Positions 43,350-55,102 of a stretch of DNA of 64,000 bases are shown piece by piece (within the stretch, counting starts at the first letter, position 1; each line of letters begins with the position of its first letter). The DNA comes from Cercospora beticola. Lineage: Eukaryota > Ascomycota > Dothideomycetes > Mycosphaerellales > Mycosphaerellaceae. Both the position numbers and the translations under genes were made by a program. Below the pieces are notes generated by a model. It was not told the origin of the DNA. It was given only the letters and a program-made list of their open reading frames with translations, and searched no databases. Location of the stretch: assembly GCF_033473495.1 (NCBI RefSeq), contig NC_088940.1, forward strand, positions 2,294,001 through 2,358,000. The letters are read 5' to 3'.

Positions 43350-44249
43350 TCAGAGTTTCCTTCCCAATGTCAGAACAGCTCTCATCTTACCAGTCCATTT
43401 TCCGCCTTCGAACTCGCTGTTCAGATAATCCAACGTGGCTTTCTCTATCCGATCCCCTCCAAACTTCTCCCTCTCTTCCTCTTTCCAGGCCCTAGCCACC
43501 ACAGCTTTCACGAGATGCGCACACGCCCTGGCACAATCCTCCGCGGTCACATCCGGCGTGAAACTCCATATCTCAACGCTTACATCACCAAAACCCGCCC
43601 CTTCCATTTTAGTCCTCGCGCTCTCCGTCTCCATCCACCCCTTCGCTGGGAACAGATTGGCTGGATTCGGAAGGGCAGGCGCCTCAGGAAGGTGGCGTTT
43701 CATCGCCGGTAGAAATATCTCGTCCCACCAAGATATTTTATGCCAAGAAGTGAGCCCTGCAATGCCGCCGGGTTTCAGCATGCGAAGTGTCTCTTTCAGT
43801 ACAGCGTCGTCATTCGGTGCGAAGAAGACGCCGAAATTGTTGAAGATGTAATCGAAGCTGGAGCTTTCGAGACCGGGCTTCTGCTGATCGAGTTTCATGG
43901 CTTCAACCTTTGCTGGGAGGCCTGCACTTTCAGCTCGTTCACGAAGGAAGGAGAGATAGTTTTCATCAAGGTCTCCGGCTATGATCCTTCCGATTTGATC
44001 GTTGGCGAGGCTTGGGATGAGGGCGCGGAAGATCAACGTGCCGATGCCAGAGGCATTATCGAGGATGTTGAGGGGATGGCTGTCTGTATTGTCTTTGTGT
44101 TCGAAGATCTTAGCTCTGCGTACAAGTTCTTGGGCAGGAGGACCGGTCAAATATTCATTTATCAGAGCAATTTGGTTCGAAGCGTTCGTCGCTGTTGTGC
44201 TCAGTTCTTTGCTGGCCATCTTCGGTGCCAGATGATCAATAGTTTCCAA
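43350..44249 (-). CDS. SAM-dependent class I methyltransferase
   Basis: Intronless, 299 residues (or 289 from Met11). Motif I is ILDNASGIGTL (residues 62-72), with a following acidic residue in AGDLDENYL for ribose binding. The post-motif FDYIFNNFGVFF and LKPGGIAGLTSW complete the Rossmann methyltransferase fold. It resembles small-molecule methyltransferases rather than rRNA or protein enzymes. No neighbouring biosynthetic core enzyme is present, so the acceptor is unknown. Cytosolic. Confidence 0.87.
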   Translation of the reverse strand: METIDHLAPKMASKELSTTATNASNQIALINEYLTGPPAQELVRRAKIFEHKDNTDSHPLNILDNASGIGTLIFRALIPSLANDQIGRIIAGDLDENYLSFLRERAESAGLPAKVEAMKLDQQKPGLESSSFDYIFNNFGVFFAPNDDAVLKETLRMLKPGGIAGLTSWHKISWWDEIFLPAMKRHLPEAPALPNPANLFPAKGWMETESARTKMEGAGFGDVSVEIWSFTPDVTAEDCARACAHLVKAVVARAWKEEEREKFGGDRIEKATLDYLNSEFEGGKWTGKMRAVLTLGRKL

Positions 44250-44711
44250 CCCGGTCGCAAGAGAATGAGGATTGGGTGTGGTTGTGAAAGGAGCATTGAG
44301 GTGAGGTGGATTATATGTAGGATAGGGTCAGAAGGATCAAGCACTGTTCAGCTCGCTTGCGCTAGTACAGAGCTCGGCCGAAGAGGATGCAAGCATCCTC
44401 CGCATGGCGTGCTCTTCGGCCTTAGAAGTTGTATTCGATCCGCATACCATAAGGAAACAGGGCGATTCTGTGTGACGCAGTTTTCGTGATCCACGCCGGA
44501 CATAAGCATTGATCTTCCGAGCAATTCGGCCAAGCCGGATGCTCAAGCATACAGCTCACAGAACTAACAGGCATAGTAGGAAGCAGATAATGGCGACCAG
44601 AAACGCATACTGTTCGCAGCTTAAATGCCCCAGACATTGTCGGTTGCTGCGTCGAAAGGCACAGCCACATGAACTTCTTCTAATGTGCGCATGGCGCTGC
44701 AGACAGATGTG
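44250..44711. other. Intergenic region
   Basis: Promoter side of the methyltransferase gene and 3' side of the epimerase gene. A short palindromic-looking stretch with the repeated word ctcggcc/ggccgag occurs near 44370-44420. No gene seen. Confidence 0.45.
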
Positions 44712-45725
44712 TCAGCGAGACTTGTCGACTGTATAGACTCCTGTGGGCGTCGCATGGTAGCCGCGTTTGCCAACCTTGTGCGTTAGATCACTCCTGTAAT
44801 CTTTCCCATCTCGGATGAGCTCAAGAGCATGCTGGAACGTGTACTTGGGTCGCCAATTTAGAGCTGTGACAGCGCGAGATGAATCATAGACGCGGTCTAG
44901 GCGCTCCGGTAACTTCCACCCATGCTCCTGCAGTATTTTACAATGCTCCGGCAATGTATCCTGAATGGCTTTCGGGGCTTGCTGGTCGAGGTCACGCAGC
45001 AATTCCTCACTACGCTGGAATGGTGGTGGTGCGCTGATGATGAACTTGCCCCATCCGATTTCCCTTGCCTTTCGAATTGCCTGAACGTGCGCAGAAACTA
45101 CGTCGGAGATGTCCGCTCTGCGGTAGAGTAGCTCGTTGACTTTCAGATTGTCATCTTGGTAGGAAGCGCGCGATTTCTCGTCATCGTCCTCTTCCGGAAA
45201 GAACCTCGATGTCTTCAGGACTAGTGTCGGCATGCGGCTCTCCTTCCAGACAAGATGACAGAGGTCTTCAGCTGCAACTTTTGTTGCTCCATAGATGTTC
45301 TTGGGAATCGGCGTGACAGTCTCGTCAATCCAAGCTGCCGGTTGACCTGGTTTAGGTGAGAGAGCGGAACCGAAAGTTGAAGTCGTGCTTGTGAATATAA
45401 AGGCTTGTATATGACCGGCCTTCACAGCCTCTTCGAGGAGTACAAGGGTGCCTGTGATGTTGGTGTCGATAAACTCTTGCTTGCTGTGAGAGCCCACGTG
45501 CGGTTTATGCAGAGTTGCAGTGTGCAGCACATATCGGAGAGATGGATTCTCCTGCAGAGTCTTCTGAATTAGCGGCCGGTCTGAGATGCAGCATACGATT
45601 GCTGTGTGCTCAGAGGGAAGAATGTCCAGGCCAAGAGGGATGTGCCCGTATTTGGGCAGTTCGAGCATCAAAGCATGGCCCAGATGGCCACTGGAGCCTG
45701 TGACGAGAACGTCAGGCGAAGACAT
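44712..45725 (-). CDS. NAD-dependent epimerase/dehydratase (extended SDR)
   Basis: Intronless, 337 residues. The N-terminal VLVTGSSGHLG (residues 6-16) is the extended-SDR dinucleotide motif. TSTTSTFG places the catalytic Ser/Thr near 113-118, and YGATK (Y145, K149) is the active-site pair. The length and the C-terminal RPKYTFQHALELIRDG helix fit nucleotide-sugar epimerases or related reductases, typically cytosolic. Substrate cannot be assigned. Confidence 0.88.
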   Translation of the reverse strand: MSSPDVLVTGSSGHLGHALMLELPKYGHIPLGLDILPSEHTAIVCCISDRPLIQKTLQENPSLRYVLHTATLHKPHVGSHSKQEFIDTNITGTLVLLEEAVKAGHIQAFIFTSTTSTFGSALSPKPGQPAAWIDETVTPIPKNIYGATKVAAEDLCHLVWKESRMPTLVLKTSRFFPEEDDDEKSRASYQDDNLKVNELLYRRADISDVVSAHVQAIRKAREIGWGKFIISAPPPFQRSEELLRDLDQQAPKAIQDTLPEHCKILQEHGWKLPERLDRVYDSSRAVTALNWRPKYTFQHALELIRDGKDYRSDLTHKVGKRGYHATPTGVYTVDKSR

Positions 45726-46544
45726 GGTGGTGTTTCTGGACCGAGGGAAGCAAGACGATTCTCTTGCGTTGAATGCAAAAGCGAAGCATAAATGCCATTT
45801 TGCTTGGATGAGTCAGTACCAGTGGCGTTTTTGGCTCTTGTTCTATAGTATCAGCAGCATGCAGCTCTCGTGCTCAGGACCGTGATGGGTCCCATTGCGG
45901 TGCCCAGTGTTCTGTTCACCAGCGACAGATTTTCCGGGTGGGCGGCGTTGTCAAGAAGAGGCCTTGATGGGATGGAATGCCTCCTGGGATCGCACAGAGG
46001 AGTCGGAGCTCGCAGCCTAAGGCAGTCACATTGCTTGGCGTGCAAAACTAACCTCTCCTCGCTCCACGCCACGGTCCTTCTCTCGACCAATACTGTACAC
46101 CATTGTTTGCATACCAAAGCCTCCCATCTTGCACTTTGCTCACAACACAAATGAACCAGGTTGGCCTGTCATTGCCTCAGTGTTGAGCATGTTCGTGTCT
46201 TAACGAACGTCTTCATCGCCATCGAAGCTGACACAGGCACTGCTAGCCTCTTTTCCGTCAATGAGGTACCGCAGACAAAGTACGCTCTTTTAGAGGCAAA
46301 TTGTACTTCAATAGCGTCGTGCAGCTCAGTGAGGGGTTTTTTTGCCCGTCTTGGTCCGACAAAGTTTTGAAATGGCATGTAGGTTCAGAGGCACCTGCCG
46401 TAACAATATCTTATTGGGAAATATGTTCATATTCAAGCACACGATTGTATCTTGGCTGTTCAATGTGCTCCAGGTAAAATTACGGCCAACAAGAGACTGG
46501 TCGCAACAGAGTACGGCCTATACGTATGACCCAAGCCCGACAGC
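45726..46544. other. Intergenic region
   Basis: Between the epimerase start and the GH43 stop. Contains a T run near 46336 but no coding or repeat structure I can support. Confidence 0.5.
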
Positions 46545-47614
46545 CTACACAACCTGAGCACTGGCACCGTTGTACTGCATAGTTCCCACATTCAACTGAC
46601 GGCCATTCTTGATATCACCTCCTCGCAACGAATGCCACGCAACAGCTCCCGGAAAAGCACCTCCAAGTACAATATCTGCGCCTCCTGGACCAGAATTACC
46701 CTTCTCTCCCGACCGAACAACCGATTGTGGGTTACCGTACGGCCCCTTCAAGAACTGCGAGGTAACATAGTTCCACGTATACGACTCATTGCTATAACAA
46801 CCAGAACTGTAAAAGAGAAAATACGTCCCGTCACTTCCACGGTAGAGTGATGGTGCTTCGATATTCCATCGGTCAACATCGCCGTTGTTGTTGTAAATCT
46901 CCGTCGGGCCGCCATTAGTGGGCTGTCCCGAATCACAGTCCACCTGCTGGAGCATGATGGGTGTTCTCATGTGATTAGTGTCGTCGTCGCACATTGTGTG
47001 GCCTTTGTTGTTGTTCGGCGTATCGATCTTGTATAGAACGTAGCACGATCCATCGGCCGGGGAGGAGTCTCTGTAGAAAGCTGGATCGATAGCGCCGCCA
47101 TCCGCCGCAGGACAGATCATGGGCTCGCTCGAGGTGTCGATGTACGGACCACCGGGTTGTGTGGATGTTGCGAGACTGATACAGTGAATGCCAGTTTGGT
47201 TCTTGAGCTCGGGAGCGTAGTACATCCAATGCGACTTTCCGTTGTTGGGCTGGAAGAAATGAGGATCAGTCCGGTGTGATCGAAAATAGGGGAAAGACTC
47301 AATCTCACCGCAATATTGACATCCGGAGCCCAAGACGAGCAAGGCTGCGACCAACCAGGGGCATTTTCACTCGGAAAGGCCTCCTGCACAGGCGCAAAAT
47401 CGCGGGAAGGAAAAGTTCTGGTCGAAGTGTATGGGATACACTTGCCTCCCGCGGCGGTCGCGTAGACGTACATTTGAGAATTGAGATAGTTGTAGAAAAG
47501 AGATGGATCTGGGAAGTCGACATCTGGGAGTACATCGTTCTGAAAGACTTCCCTCTTGAACAGCGGAGTTGGTGAGGCGGAAGCCACGCCGGCGAGGAGC
47601 AGAAGTGGGAACAT
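46545..47614 (-). CDS. Secreted glycoside hydrolase family 43 (arabinan/xylan-type)
   Basis: Exon 1 is 47309-47614 and exon 2 is 46545-47249; the 59-bp intron (gtgaga...ttccag) is phase 0. The product has 336 residues. A signal peptide (MFPLLLLAGVASASPTP) is followed by a dibasic site (FKREV). GH43 catalytic positions are visible: the base Asp in FPDPSLF (D36), the pKa-tuning Asp in GGAIDPAF (D157) and the acid Glu in WNIEAPSLY (E233). The fold is a five-bladed propeller acting on arabinose- or xylose-containing plant polysaccharides. The exact activity cannot be told. Met at 47614 was chosen over the longer frame because it starts the signal peptide. Confidence 0.89.
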
Positions 47615-49718
47615 GATGGATGGGCGCGGTGAGTGCAGCGAGAATTGTGAATTGCGTGTTGGACAATTTCTCGACATCGATACATTTTGATTTTTTATAC
47701 AAGCATCTCATGCTTTCTGTTGTCATACATGGCCGCTGGGGAGCCTGAACGACAGATGGCGATCAGGCGTCCAAAGTTGCCGCTTTGGGGGAGAGTCGCC
47801 CAATGAGACGTCCAGAAGGTTGCTGACTTCCATAGCTCATCCTGAAATTCAGGCGTTCCAGGCTATGCAAGTCTATCTTGACGACAGGGCTTGGACCTTG
47901 CAGGACGATGTAACACAAACCAGACACATCACTTTCTCGGTCTGCTCGATGAGGAAGGCGTAAAATAAGCAAACATCCAACACGGACAGAGCGCAACAAC
48001 AATGTCATTAAGCGGGCTGTTCATGATGTCAGCGGTTGAAACGATTCTGGACGCCTGAGCGTTCGGCCTGAAGCCTTTCTGCCCCTAACAGCATGCAAAG
48101 TGAGCAGGCAGGCTGCGTGGGACGAGCAAGGAAAGCCGACGAGCCCCGGGAAACTTCGGCGGAGGCCGAATACGTCCGTTCGTAAATATGCATGGAGCAC
48201 TGATAGCTGCAGCAATAGAATAACAGCTGGCCATCTTACTGTGAGCTCTTTTCTCGTTTCTTCATTGGGTGGGAGACTCGTTCTGTTCATGGCATCGTAA
48301 AAGCCTATTCATCTTTCGTCCCATCAAGCTCTGGCAAATTTGAAATCCCATGCGGTGTACTGGTATTCGTTGGTCTGGACATTCAAGGCTCCAGACTGCG
48401 GAAGACCAACTGAGCTGAGAGACTTGATGCTGATGTGCCCTGTACCAGGGTTGGTTGAAAAGACGCAGCAGAGATTTCAGCTTGGGTCGCCGTTTGAGCA
48501 TCGAGAAGACGCAACTATCACGAGAAAACTGGAAGTACGAACGAATACGAGAATGTAGAGAAAGGAAGAGGCATTGCCCAAACGTTGGAAGGGAGGCGAG
48601 GTCGAAAGGTTTCCTTGGCATTCCGGCCAAAGCGTTCAGACCCAATGTTTGACTGATGCACTTCACCTTTTCCATCATCAGCTAACTCATCATCGTCTTC
48701 ATCCATCAGTGTCATCACACATGTCAGGCTGCTGCGCAGGAAACGCGTGCATATATCATGTGATTCACGCCACCCGCCTTGATTCAAACTTGATAACACG
48801 CGCACCGCGAACCACTTTCGGCTCCTTGAGCAATGGTCAAGACGGACCAGAAGGAGCCAGCACTGGACGGGAAGCGACTGCTCACGATGCTTTGCATGTG
48901 GAAATGCTCCCGCCACGTCAACGTGGACGGTGGACGGGATGTCGTGAATCCTGGAAAGGAAAGCGACTCCCTTCATGTGACTTCGACAACTTGCGCGTGA
49001 CAAGAATAGTGAATGGACTTGCTATTGTAGTGCTCATCAGTGCACGAAACGCGTCTTCAAAACAGGCAATAGCGACTGACAATCAGGCAGTCTCGCAGTG
49101 ACAATAGACAGACGCCTAACAATAGCAGCAGCGCGCGGTATATCTACTGCCAATCTGCCACTCCAGCGACATCCCTAACTCTCCTCGAAACATTCGACTG
49201 CTCCCAAACATCACATCCAATCGCAGCGTTAGCGCCAAACATCGGGACGTGTTTTCGAAACACGCGCGCTGAACAGAACCCCGCGGCTCCCACCTCAGAC
49301 GCCGGCAACGCTCAGCCGTGTGCGTCACGACTCCACTTGCATCTTTCACTGGCCGACGCAAATTGCCCTATACGAATCGAGGTAAAGTCTATTGCACAAG
49401 CACACATCGGACTCGTGCCCGTACCCCTTGTCGTGCGACAAGGAGATTCTTTGTTGCGAGCGACATATCTGATCTTTCGCTCGCCAGGCCAAGTATTCGT
49501 TTGCCCAAGACAAGCTCAAGCTGAGATCGCTAGTCGCTTGTTTGCCGCGCAAACAGTGGCGAAACGATCGCCACCAGCACTTGTTTCCTTGAACAGCATC
49601 TCGAAATCAACATTCTACACAGCTTTCCTTTGCGCCCAGATCACAGCTGGACTGTGGTTTCCGCTGCAGACATAATAAGTTACAGAGCACATCAGAGCTA
49701 GGACGAGCTTTAGCAGCC
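47615..49718. other. 2.1-kb region without a clear gene
   Basis: Lies between divergent GH43 and GH76 genes. A 55-codon frame at 48833-49000 (+) has GC-rich third positions but no relative or splice partner I could identify. Nothing else recognised. Confidence 0.45.
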
Positions 49719-51227
49719 ATGATACTCACATCGATCCTGGCAGCTCTAGCTGCTTCGCTTGGGGCTACGAATGCGCTTGAGATCAATGTCGACGACCCGG
49801 TCTCTGTTCGCGACACTTCGCGCTCCATCGCATACGGCCTTCAGTCATACTACCAGAACAACCAAAGCGGCACGGCACCAACTGCAATAGGAACACTTCC
49901 TGCACCACTCTACTGGTGGCAAGCCGGTGCTTTGTGGGGAGGCATGGTCGACTACTGGGCGTACACGAATGACACAAGCTACGTCAATGTCACCACCCAA
50001 GCACTACTCGCGCAAGTTGGCCCAGACTGGGACTACATGCCTCCAGCCTACTACACTTCTCTCGGCAACGATGATCAGGCGTTTTGGGTGAGTGTCCTCA
50101 AGGAAGCGATACTGTCGAATACGGTGCTAATGTCATCCTAGGCCCTTGCGGTTCTCTCAGCTGAAGAACATGGCTTTCCCTTCCCTCCTGGACAACGAGT
50201 GTCGAGCTGGATCGATCTCGCGGTCGCTGTCTGGAACACCCAAGTCGCTCGCTGGAACACTGAAAAGTGCGGAGGAGGTCTAAAATGGCAGATCTTCGAA
50301 TCCAACAAGGGCTTCAACTACCGCAACTCGATCAGCAATGGTGCCTTCCTTCAGATCTCCGCTCGCCTTGCTCGGTTCACCGGTAATCAGACATATGCAG
50401 ATTGGGCAGAGAAGACCTGGGGCTGGATGGACAGCATCGGCCTCATTTCATCCACATACCAAGTCTTCGACGGCTCTGACGACCTCATCAACTGCACCGA
50501 ACTCGACCACACGCAATGGTCCTACAACCCAGCCATGCTTCTCTACGGCACTGCCATGATGGCTAACTTCACCAATGAGCAAGTGTGGAAAGACCGAACC
50601 GAAGGACTCCTGACCTCGATCGAAAACACTTTCTTCCTCCCAACCGACGACATCGACAACTCAACCGACGTCATGTACGAAGCAGCCTGTGAGCCCTACG
50701 GAACCTGCAATAACGATCAGTTCTCCTTCAAAGCTTATCTCTCGCGCTGGCTCGCCAAATCCGCCGTCGTCTATCCCAGCATCACAGATAGTATCGCCAA
50801 GCGCTTGCGAGCTTCCGCCATCGCCGCAGCTCAAGCCTGCTCTGGTGCACCTGGGACTTCGACTTGCGGTCAGAAGTGGTACACAGGAGGTTTCGATGGC
50901 TCTGCAGGTGTCGGCCAGTCTATGTCTGCACTCGAAACTGTCCAATCTCTTCTTCTCTTGAACGAAACCTGGGGTTTGACGATCGCGAATCGTGTACCGT
51001 TGACGGGACCGAACGTGACGATTGAAGTTGTGCCTGTGACGAGTACTTTCCCATTGGATCCTCCTTCAGAGACGACGAATGCTGGTGTTACCAGCAATGG
51101 CGACGAAGGTCAAGGCGGTCTGCCAGCGAGATCTGAGGGGACGAGAGCGAAGGTACATGTTCCGTTTTGGCCCAAGCGCTTTGCTTCACGACACCTTGGA
51201 AGGCGGAGTCACCGGAAGGGCTTTTGA
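49719..51227 (+). CDS. Secreted glycoside hydrolase family 76 (endo-1,6-alpha-mannanase type)
   Basis: Exon 1 is 49719-50087 and exon 2 is 50142-51227, with a 54-bp intron (gtgagt...ctag) in phase 0. The product has 484 residues. A signal peptide (about 1-20) precedes the (alpha/alpha)6 domain. The catalytic pair is in GNDDQAFW (D118, D119), and the intron follows directly after this motif. Yeast Dfg5/Dcw1 relatives cross-link GPI proteins into the wall; bacterial members cleave alpha-1,6-mannan. Many N-glycosylation sites are present. Unlike Dfg5/Dcw1, the C-terminus is basic (RFASRHLGRRSHRKGF) without a hydrophobic GPI signal, so either the protein is released or a 3' intron was missed. Confidence 0.9.
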
Positions 51228-51624
51228 GAAATTGCATCTTCATGATCGAGCACCGCTCATGGCTGGGCCAGATGTATTGCTGGTAAGGGCGTTTGAGAGA
51301 TTGCTGCACCTTAGAGTCATGAATGCACGATGGCATCGAGCATACGAAGGCATGATGCGCTTGAACGATAGATACCCGTTTGGCGTTTTTGGTACAGAAC
51401 TCATGAGGCTTGCTTGAAGCGACGATGCTTGGCGAGCAGTATTACGACAGTCATGAGTAGAATAACGACAGAGAATTGTCCACTTGTATGCAACAGGATT
51501 CTTGGACTTGTCTTCAGATCTTGCCAATCATCATTCGAACAAATATTCGATGCACAATATGGGCTCACACTCTTATTTCATCTAGCCTGTCATGCTGAAC
51601 TCGCCTTCATATCATCAAAGAACC
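51228..51624. other. Convergent intergenic region
   Basis: Between the 3' ends of the GH76 and Utp14 genes. A different-frame open stretch (to 51417) could belong to a missed 3' exon of GH76, but I cannot show it. Confidence 0.4.
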
Positions 51625-54504
51625 CTACGCAACCGGCCTCCCAATCGCCTCCAAATTAACCCCCTTCTTAACCACAACCCTCGGCCTAACCATCTTCTGA
51701 TGCACCTCCTTCGTAGTCCACTCCGGCCCCACAGGCAACCTCCTACTCCTCTCATACTGCTCCCTCGTCTCAAACTCATGCGGCAGCGTCGGAGCAAGAT
51801 ACTTCTTCCCCTTCCGATCCTGCTTCTCACTAATAATAACCTTATCCAAATTCCTATCACTCCTTTCATTCGCTCTCACACCCGCGACTTTCGTTTTATA
51901 GAGTGGATTATGTTGTTGCTTTTTGTTGGCTTTTTTGAGTGATTTGCTGAGACCTGTGCCGGTCCAGGAGCCCCAGCCGGGGAGGTAGTTTGAGGTTTCT
52001 TTTTCGTCTTCGGAGGCGATTATGTCGGCTTTCTCGGCTTCGAATGCTGCTACGACGTCGTCGCCTGCGAAGGCGCGTTCTTGGAGGGAGAGTTGGTGCT
52101 TTTCTTTGGGATTGAGGATGGCGTTGGTGGGTTCGGCGTCGGAGGCGTCTTCATCGTCGTTGGCAGCATCATTCTTATATGAGACGGTGGTCCAACCATT
52201 CGTGTTGCCTGCGGCAGAGTCGGTTTCCTTTGGCTTTGATTGTCCAGCATTAGATTTGGCGGGCTCCTGGGGCGCTGCGGCGATGGCTGAGGGAGTGATG
52301 ATATCGGCTTCGACAGCTGCATTGGATTTCTTCGATTTGCTCCCACCAGTGGAAAGCCAGCCTCCGTACTCTTTCTTGGATTCTGCTTGCTCAGATGATT
52401 TCGATACGCCCTTGGCAAGTGGACCGCTCGCTGGTGTATTCTTCTTGGAAGCTCCGTTCGATGTTGAAGTACCCTTCGACTGCGGTCTGTCGACAACAAT
52501 GCCAGCTTCAGCAGCCTCGCGCTCTTCGGCCTCCTCATCAGAATCTTCAGGCGCCTCGAACTCCTGCTTCTGCTTATCCTGACGCTTCTGCTCCTTAGAA
52601 GAAGGTCCAAAGATGGCTCGTCCTAGTCCTTCGTCCTCGTCTTCGCTCTCAGCTTCGTCCCCGTCCGCAATGGCCAGGTCTCTTCGTATACGCTCAACAG
52701 CCTCATCGTTGGCTTTTCTGCGCTTCTCTTCAGACTTTTGCATGAACTTGAGGCCTGCCAAGCCCTTTTTGCTGCCAGCTTCTTTCTGCAATGCATCAAG
52801 CTGCTCGGCTGTGACCTCCTCGTCACCATCGCTATCAGGCGACAAGCTCCCTTCGTCGTCAGAAATGTCCTTTCCGGCCATTCGCCTTTTCAGCTCCTCG
52901 TTCCGCCGAGCTTGTTCAACTGCTCCATCACGAGCACTATCATCCCACGCTGTGCGATTTGTCTGTTTCAAAGACTTCGCCCATTTCGAGTCTTTGTGCC
53001 TTGTGGACATTCTAGCTTCAGCTCTTTGGCGGTCGTGCTTCTCTTTGGCGTCCTCGTCCATAGCATCGTAGTCCAGACCGCCTAGAGCCAGCTGCTCTTG
53101 CTCCTTTGCTCTCTCACGCTCCTTACGGTGCACTCTTCGGTAGCTCTTGCTCTTGATCTTGGCAATTCTCTTCGCCTTGATCTCTTCGCGAAAGAGCAAT
53201 GCTCTCTGCTTCCGGAGTTCCGCTCGACGTCTCATGACCTCTTCCACATCCATGTGCTTCTCAGCCATTCCCTCGGCTTTCAACAGAGCAGTTTCCTCGT
53301 CTTCCTCCTCTTCCGCTCCTCCTTCAGCATCTCGCTGTGTGGCAAGCCCCGATTCCTCCATAATGCGCTGAATGCTCTCTTCGAGCTCGTTCGCGGGCGC
53401 ACCTTGAGTCGCGGGTGTGAACTTCTCCTTACCAACGGTGACACCAGTGTCATCAGGATGCTGCAGCGGAAATGATAGATGCTCTGCCCTTCGGTTCTGA
53501 ATCACTGTGTTCTTCCATCGATCGAGGGTCTCCTTCGCTTTCGCTGTTGCTATCTCCCGATCGATCCGGACCTGTTGTCGCTTTGGAAGAGGAGCAGAGA
53601 TAGGCGCTTGCTGTGCTCTCTTCTTGGCCTTCTTTGACGTGCCCGTCGTGGGTGCCACATCCTCAGCGAAGTCGGCAAATAAATCGTTCATATCGATATC
53701 CGCTCCAGGTGTCGATGCTCCTGACTTTTCCTTTGACGATTTAGGGTCGAGCGCTTCCAAACGGTCTCGCATTCGTGCTGCCTTCTCCTCGTCGTTTACA
53801 TCGTCATCCGAATCCTCTTCCGACTCAGACTCCGAATCATATCCTTCCTCATCCTCCTCATCACTACCACTTCCTTCTTGCTGTGCATCATCATCAGACG
53901 CAGGATCGTCCAACATTGCAGCCAGATCGACAGCCTCATCGCCAAAGCCCAAACCTTCCTCGTCCTGACTGTCTCCACTATCCTCGTCTTCCTGCTCTTG
54001 CTCATCGAGGTCAAGGTTTTTCCTTTTTGGTGTCCTGCCGCCTTTGCTTTTCTTGCCTTTCAGATTCCTGCTCCCTCTGAATGTGAAACCTTCGAACTTT
54101 TCTTCGTCGCTTTCCCCAAATGCTTCGTCCGAGTCCAGGTCGCTGTCCTCGTCGTCTTCAGCCAACCCGCCCATGGTCCACTCGTTGCCCGAACTGTCGG
54201 AACCAAACTCGGCGTCGACATCATCGCCCTTCGTTCGTCGCTGGCTTGGCCGCTTTCGCTGCGGCTCTTCGTCTTCATTCTCGTCACTCTCTTCGTTGCT
54301 GTCTCTTCGTTGCCGTTTGTGCCGTGGGCCATCGTCCTCGATTTCTCCCAGACGGTGCTTTGCGATTCCTAACCGTTCCTGCGGAACGAGTTTCTCTGCT
54401 CTGGCGTATGCATCCAAGCTGCGCTTCTTGGACTTGTTCTTTGCCGTCTTTCCTTGCTTCGGCCCATTGGTAGGCACACTCGATCTGGACACGCGCGGAG
54501 GCAT
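51625..54504 (-). CDS. UTP14: U3 snoRNP / small-subunit processome protein Utp14
   Basis: Intronless, 959 residues. Met at 54504 (PPRVSRSS...) was chosen; the open frame upstream runs over the promoter and into the divergent gene. The protein has the family layout: a basic N-terminus, a long acidic Asp/Glu/Ser region, then the conserved Utp14 core from about 370 ([22 protein letters not shown]) through [17 protein letters not shown], and a conserved C-terminus (ATAAFEAEK-like, here [18 protein letters not shown], then LPGWGSWTG). Utp14 acts in the nucleolus in 18S rRNA maturation and activates the helicase Dhr1. Its divergent partner is a mitoribosomal gene. Confidence 0.95.
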   Translation of the reverse strand: MPPRVSRSSVPTNGPKQGKTAKNKSKKRSLDAYARAEKLVPQERLGIAKHRLGEIEDDGPRHKRQRRDSNEESDENEDEEPQRKRPSQRRTKGDDVDAEFGSDSSGNEWTMGGLAEDDEDSDLDSDEAFGESDEEKFEGFTFRGSRNLKGKKSKGGRTPKRKNLDLDEQEQEDEDSGDSQDEEGLGFGDEAVDLAAMLDDPASDDDAQQEGSGSDEEDEEGYDSESESEEDSDDDVNDEEKAARMRDRLEALDPKSSKEKSGASTPGADIDMNDLFADFAEDVAPTTGTSKKAKKRAQQAPISAPLPKRQQVRIDREIATAKAKETLDRWKNTVIQNRRAEHLSFPLQHPDDTGVTVGKEKFTPATQGAPANELEESIQRIMEESGLATQRDAEGGAEEEEDEETALLKAEGMAEKHMDVEEVMRRRAELRKQRALLFREEIKAKRIAKIKSKSYRRVHRKERERAKEQEQLALGGLDYDAMDEDAKEKHDRQRAEARMSTRHKDSKWAKSLKQTNRTAWDDSARDGAVEQARRNEELKRRMAGKDISDDEGSLSPDSDGDEEVTAEQLDALQKEAGSKKGLAGLKFMQKSEEKRRKANDEAVERIRRDLAIADGDEAESEDEDEGLGRAIFGPSSKEQKRQDKQKQEFEAPEDSDEEAEEREAAEAGIVVDRPQSKGTSTSNGASKKNTPASGPLAKGVSKSSEQAESKKEYGGWLSTGGSKSKKSNAAVEADIITPSAIAAAPQEPAKSNAGQSKPKETDSAAGNTNGWTTVSYKNDAANDDEDASDAEPTNAILNPKEKHQLSLQERAFAGDDVVAAFEAEKADIIASEDEKETSNYLPGWGSWTGTGLSKSLKKANKKQQHNPLYKTKVAGVRANERSDRNLDKVIISEKQDRKGKKYLAPTLPHEFETREQYERSRRLPVGPEWTTKEVHQKMVRPRVVVKKGVNLEAIGRPVA

Positions 54505-54718
54505 CTTTACTCTAGACAAGCGACTGTCTGTAAGAAGTGGTGTGGCGGTTGCGACTTGGATTGAACCTCGAAATTTTGGCTGGGGAAAGCTGCGACTCGA
54601 GACGAGGCACTTCGAAGTCTTGGCATCGACTCCAGACGACACTCCCGCGGCGACTACATGCTGCACCATCTTGCATTGCATCGACCTATCGTCCATCACA
54701 TCGATCGAATCGCCCACC
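54505..54718. promoter_or_regulatory. 214-bp bidirectional promoter between Utp14 and mL41 genes
   Basis: Only 214 bp separate the two start codons, so both 5' leaders and core promoters must share this stretch. Co-expression of cytosolic and mitochondrial ribosome biogenesis is an inference. No specific site was identified. Confidence 0.6.
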
Positions 54719-55102
54719 ATGCAGCCCACACAGCCTATGCAGCGCGCTCTCAGGCGCTTGGCGCTCACGACCAAGCAAGGTCCGCACAACTACTACAAGG
54801 GAAACCGGACAGGAGCTATGGGACGACATACAAAATGGGGAGGATATGTGATCGATTGGAACAAAGTGCGGACATATGTCTGCCCAGACTTGACGAACTT
54901 CAATGTGAGTGGGAATGTTGAAGGGGTGGATTGCGCGTATCAAGTGGGAACAGGAGCTGATGACAGAGATAAGTTGAGTCCATTTGTCGCAAACACCGTG
55001 AAGCGAGCGGAACGCGAAAGCTATGCGCACACCGAGACGAAGAGCCCGCTGGACGGAAAGGAATACATCAAGAAGTGGAAAGAAGAAGGCGGAAACATTT
55101 GA
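54719..55102 (+). CDS. Mitochondrial large-subunit ribosomal protein mL41 (MRPL27 family), two exons
   Basis: Exon 1 is 54719-54904 and exon 2 is 54974-55102; the 69-bp intron (gtgagt, ctgat branch, taag) is a multiple of three and stop-free, so the unspliced frame is also open. Splicing rebuilds the expected NF-LSPFV join seen in the family. The product has 104 residues. [33 protein letters not shown] and [13 protein letters not shown] follow yeast Mrpl27 closely in order. An Arg-rich N-terminus can serve as presequence. It acts in the mitochondrial matrix in the large ribosomal subunit. Confidence 0.91.
   Translation: MQPTQPMQRALRRLALTTKQGPHNYYKGNRTGAMGRHTKWGGYVIDWNKVRTYVCPDLTNFNVSGNVEGVDCAYQVGTGADDRDKLSPFVANTVKRAERESYAHTETKSPLDGKEYIKKWKEEGGNI

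Noticed and set aside
43350..45725. Methyltransferase and epimerase as part of a biosynthetic cluster with the MFS genes
   Set aside because: No core synthase is present and the MFS genes are more than 10 kb away.
48833..49000. 55-codon frame (starts MVKTDQKEPAL) with GC-rich third positions
   Set aside because: No relative, signal or splice partner was recognised; kept only as a weak candidate in the region note.
54044..54718. Upstream extension of the mL41 frame into the Utp14 gene
   Set aside because: It is antisense to Utp14 and adds 225 Ser-rich residues unlike any ribosomal protein; the Met at 54719 fits the family.
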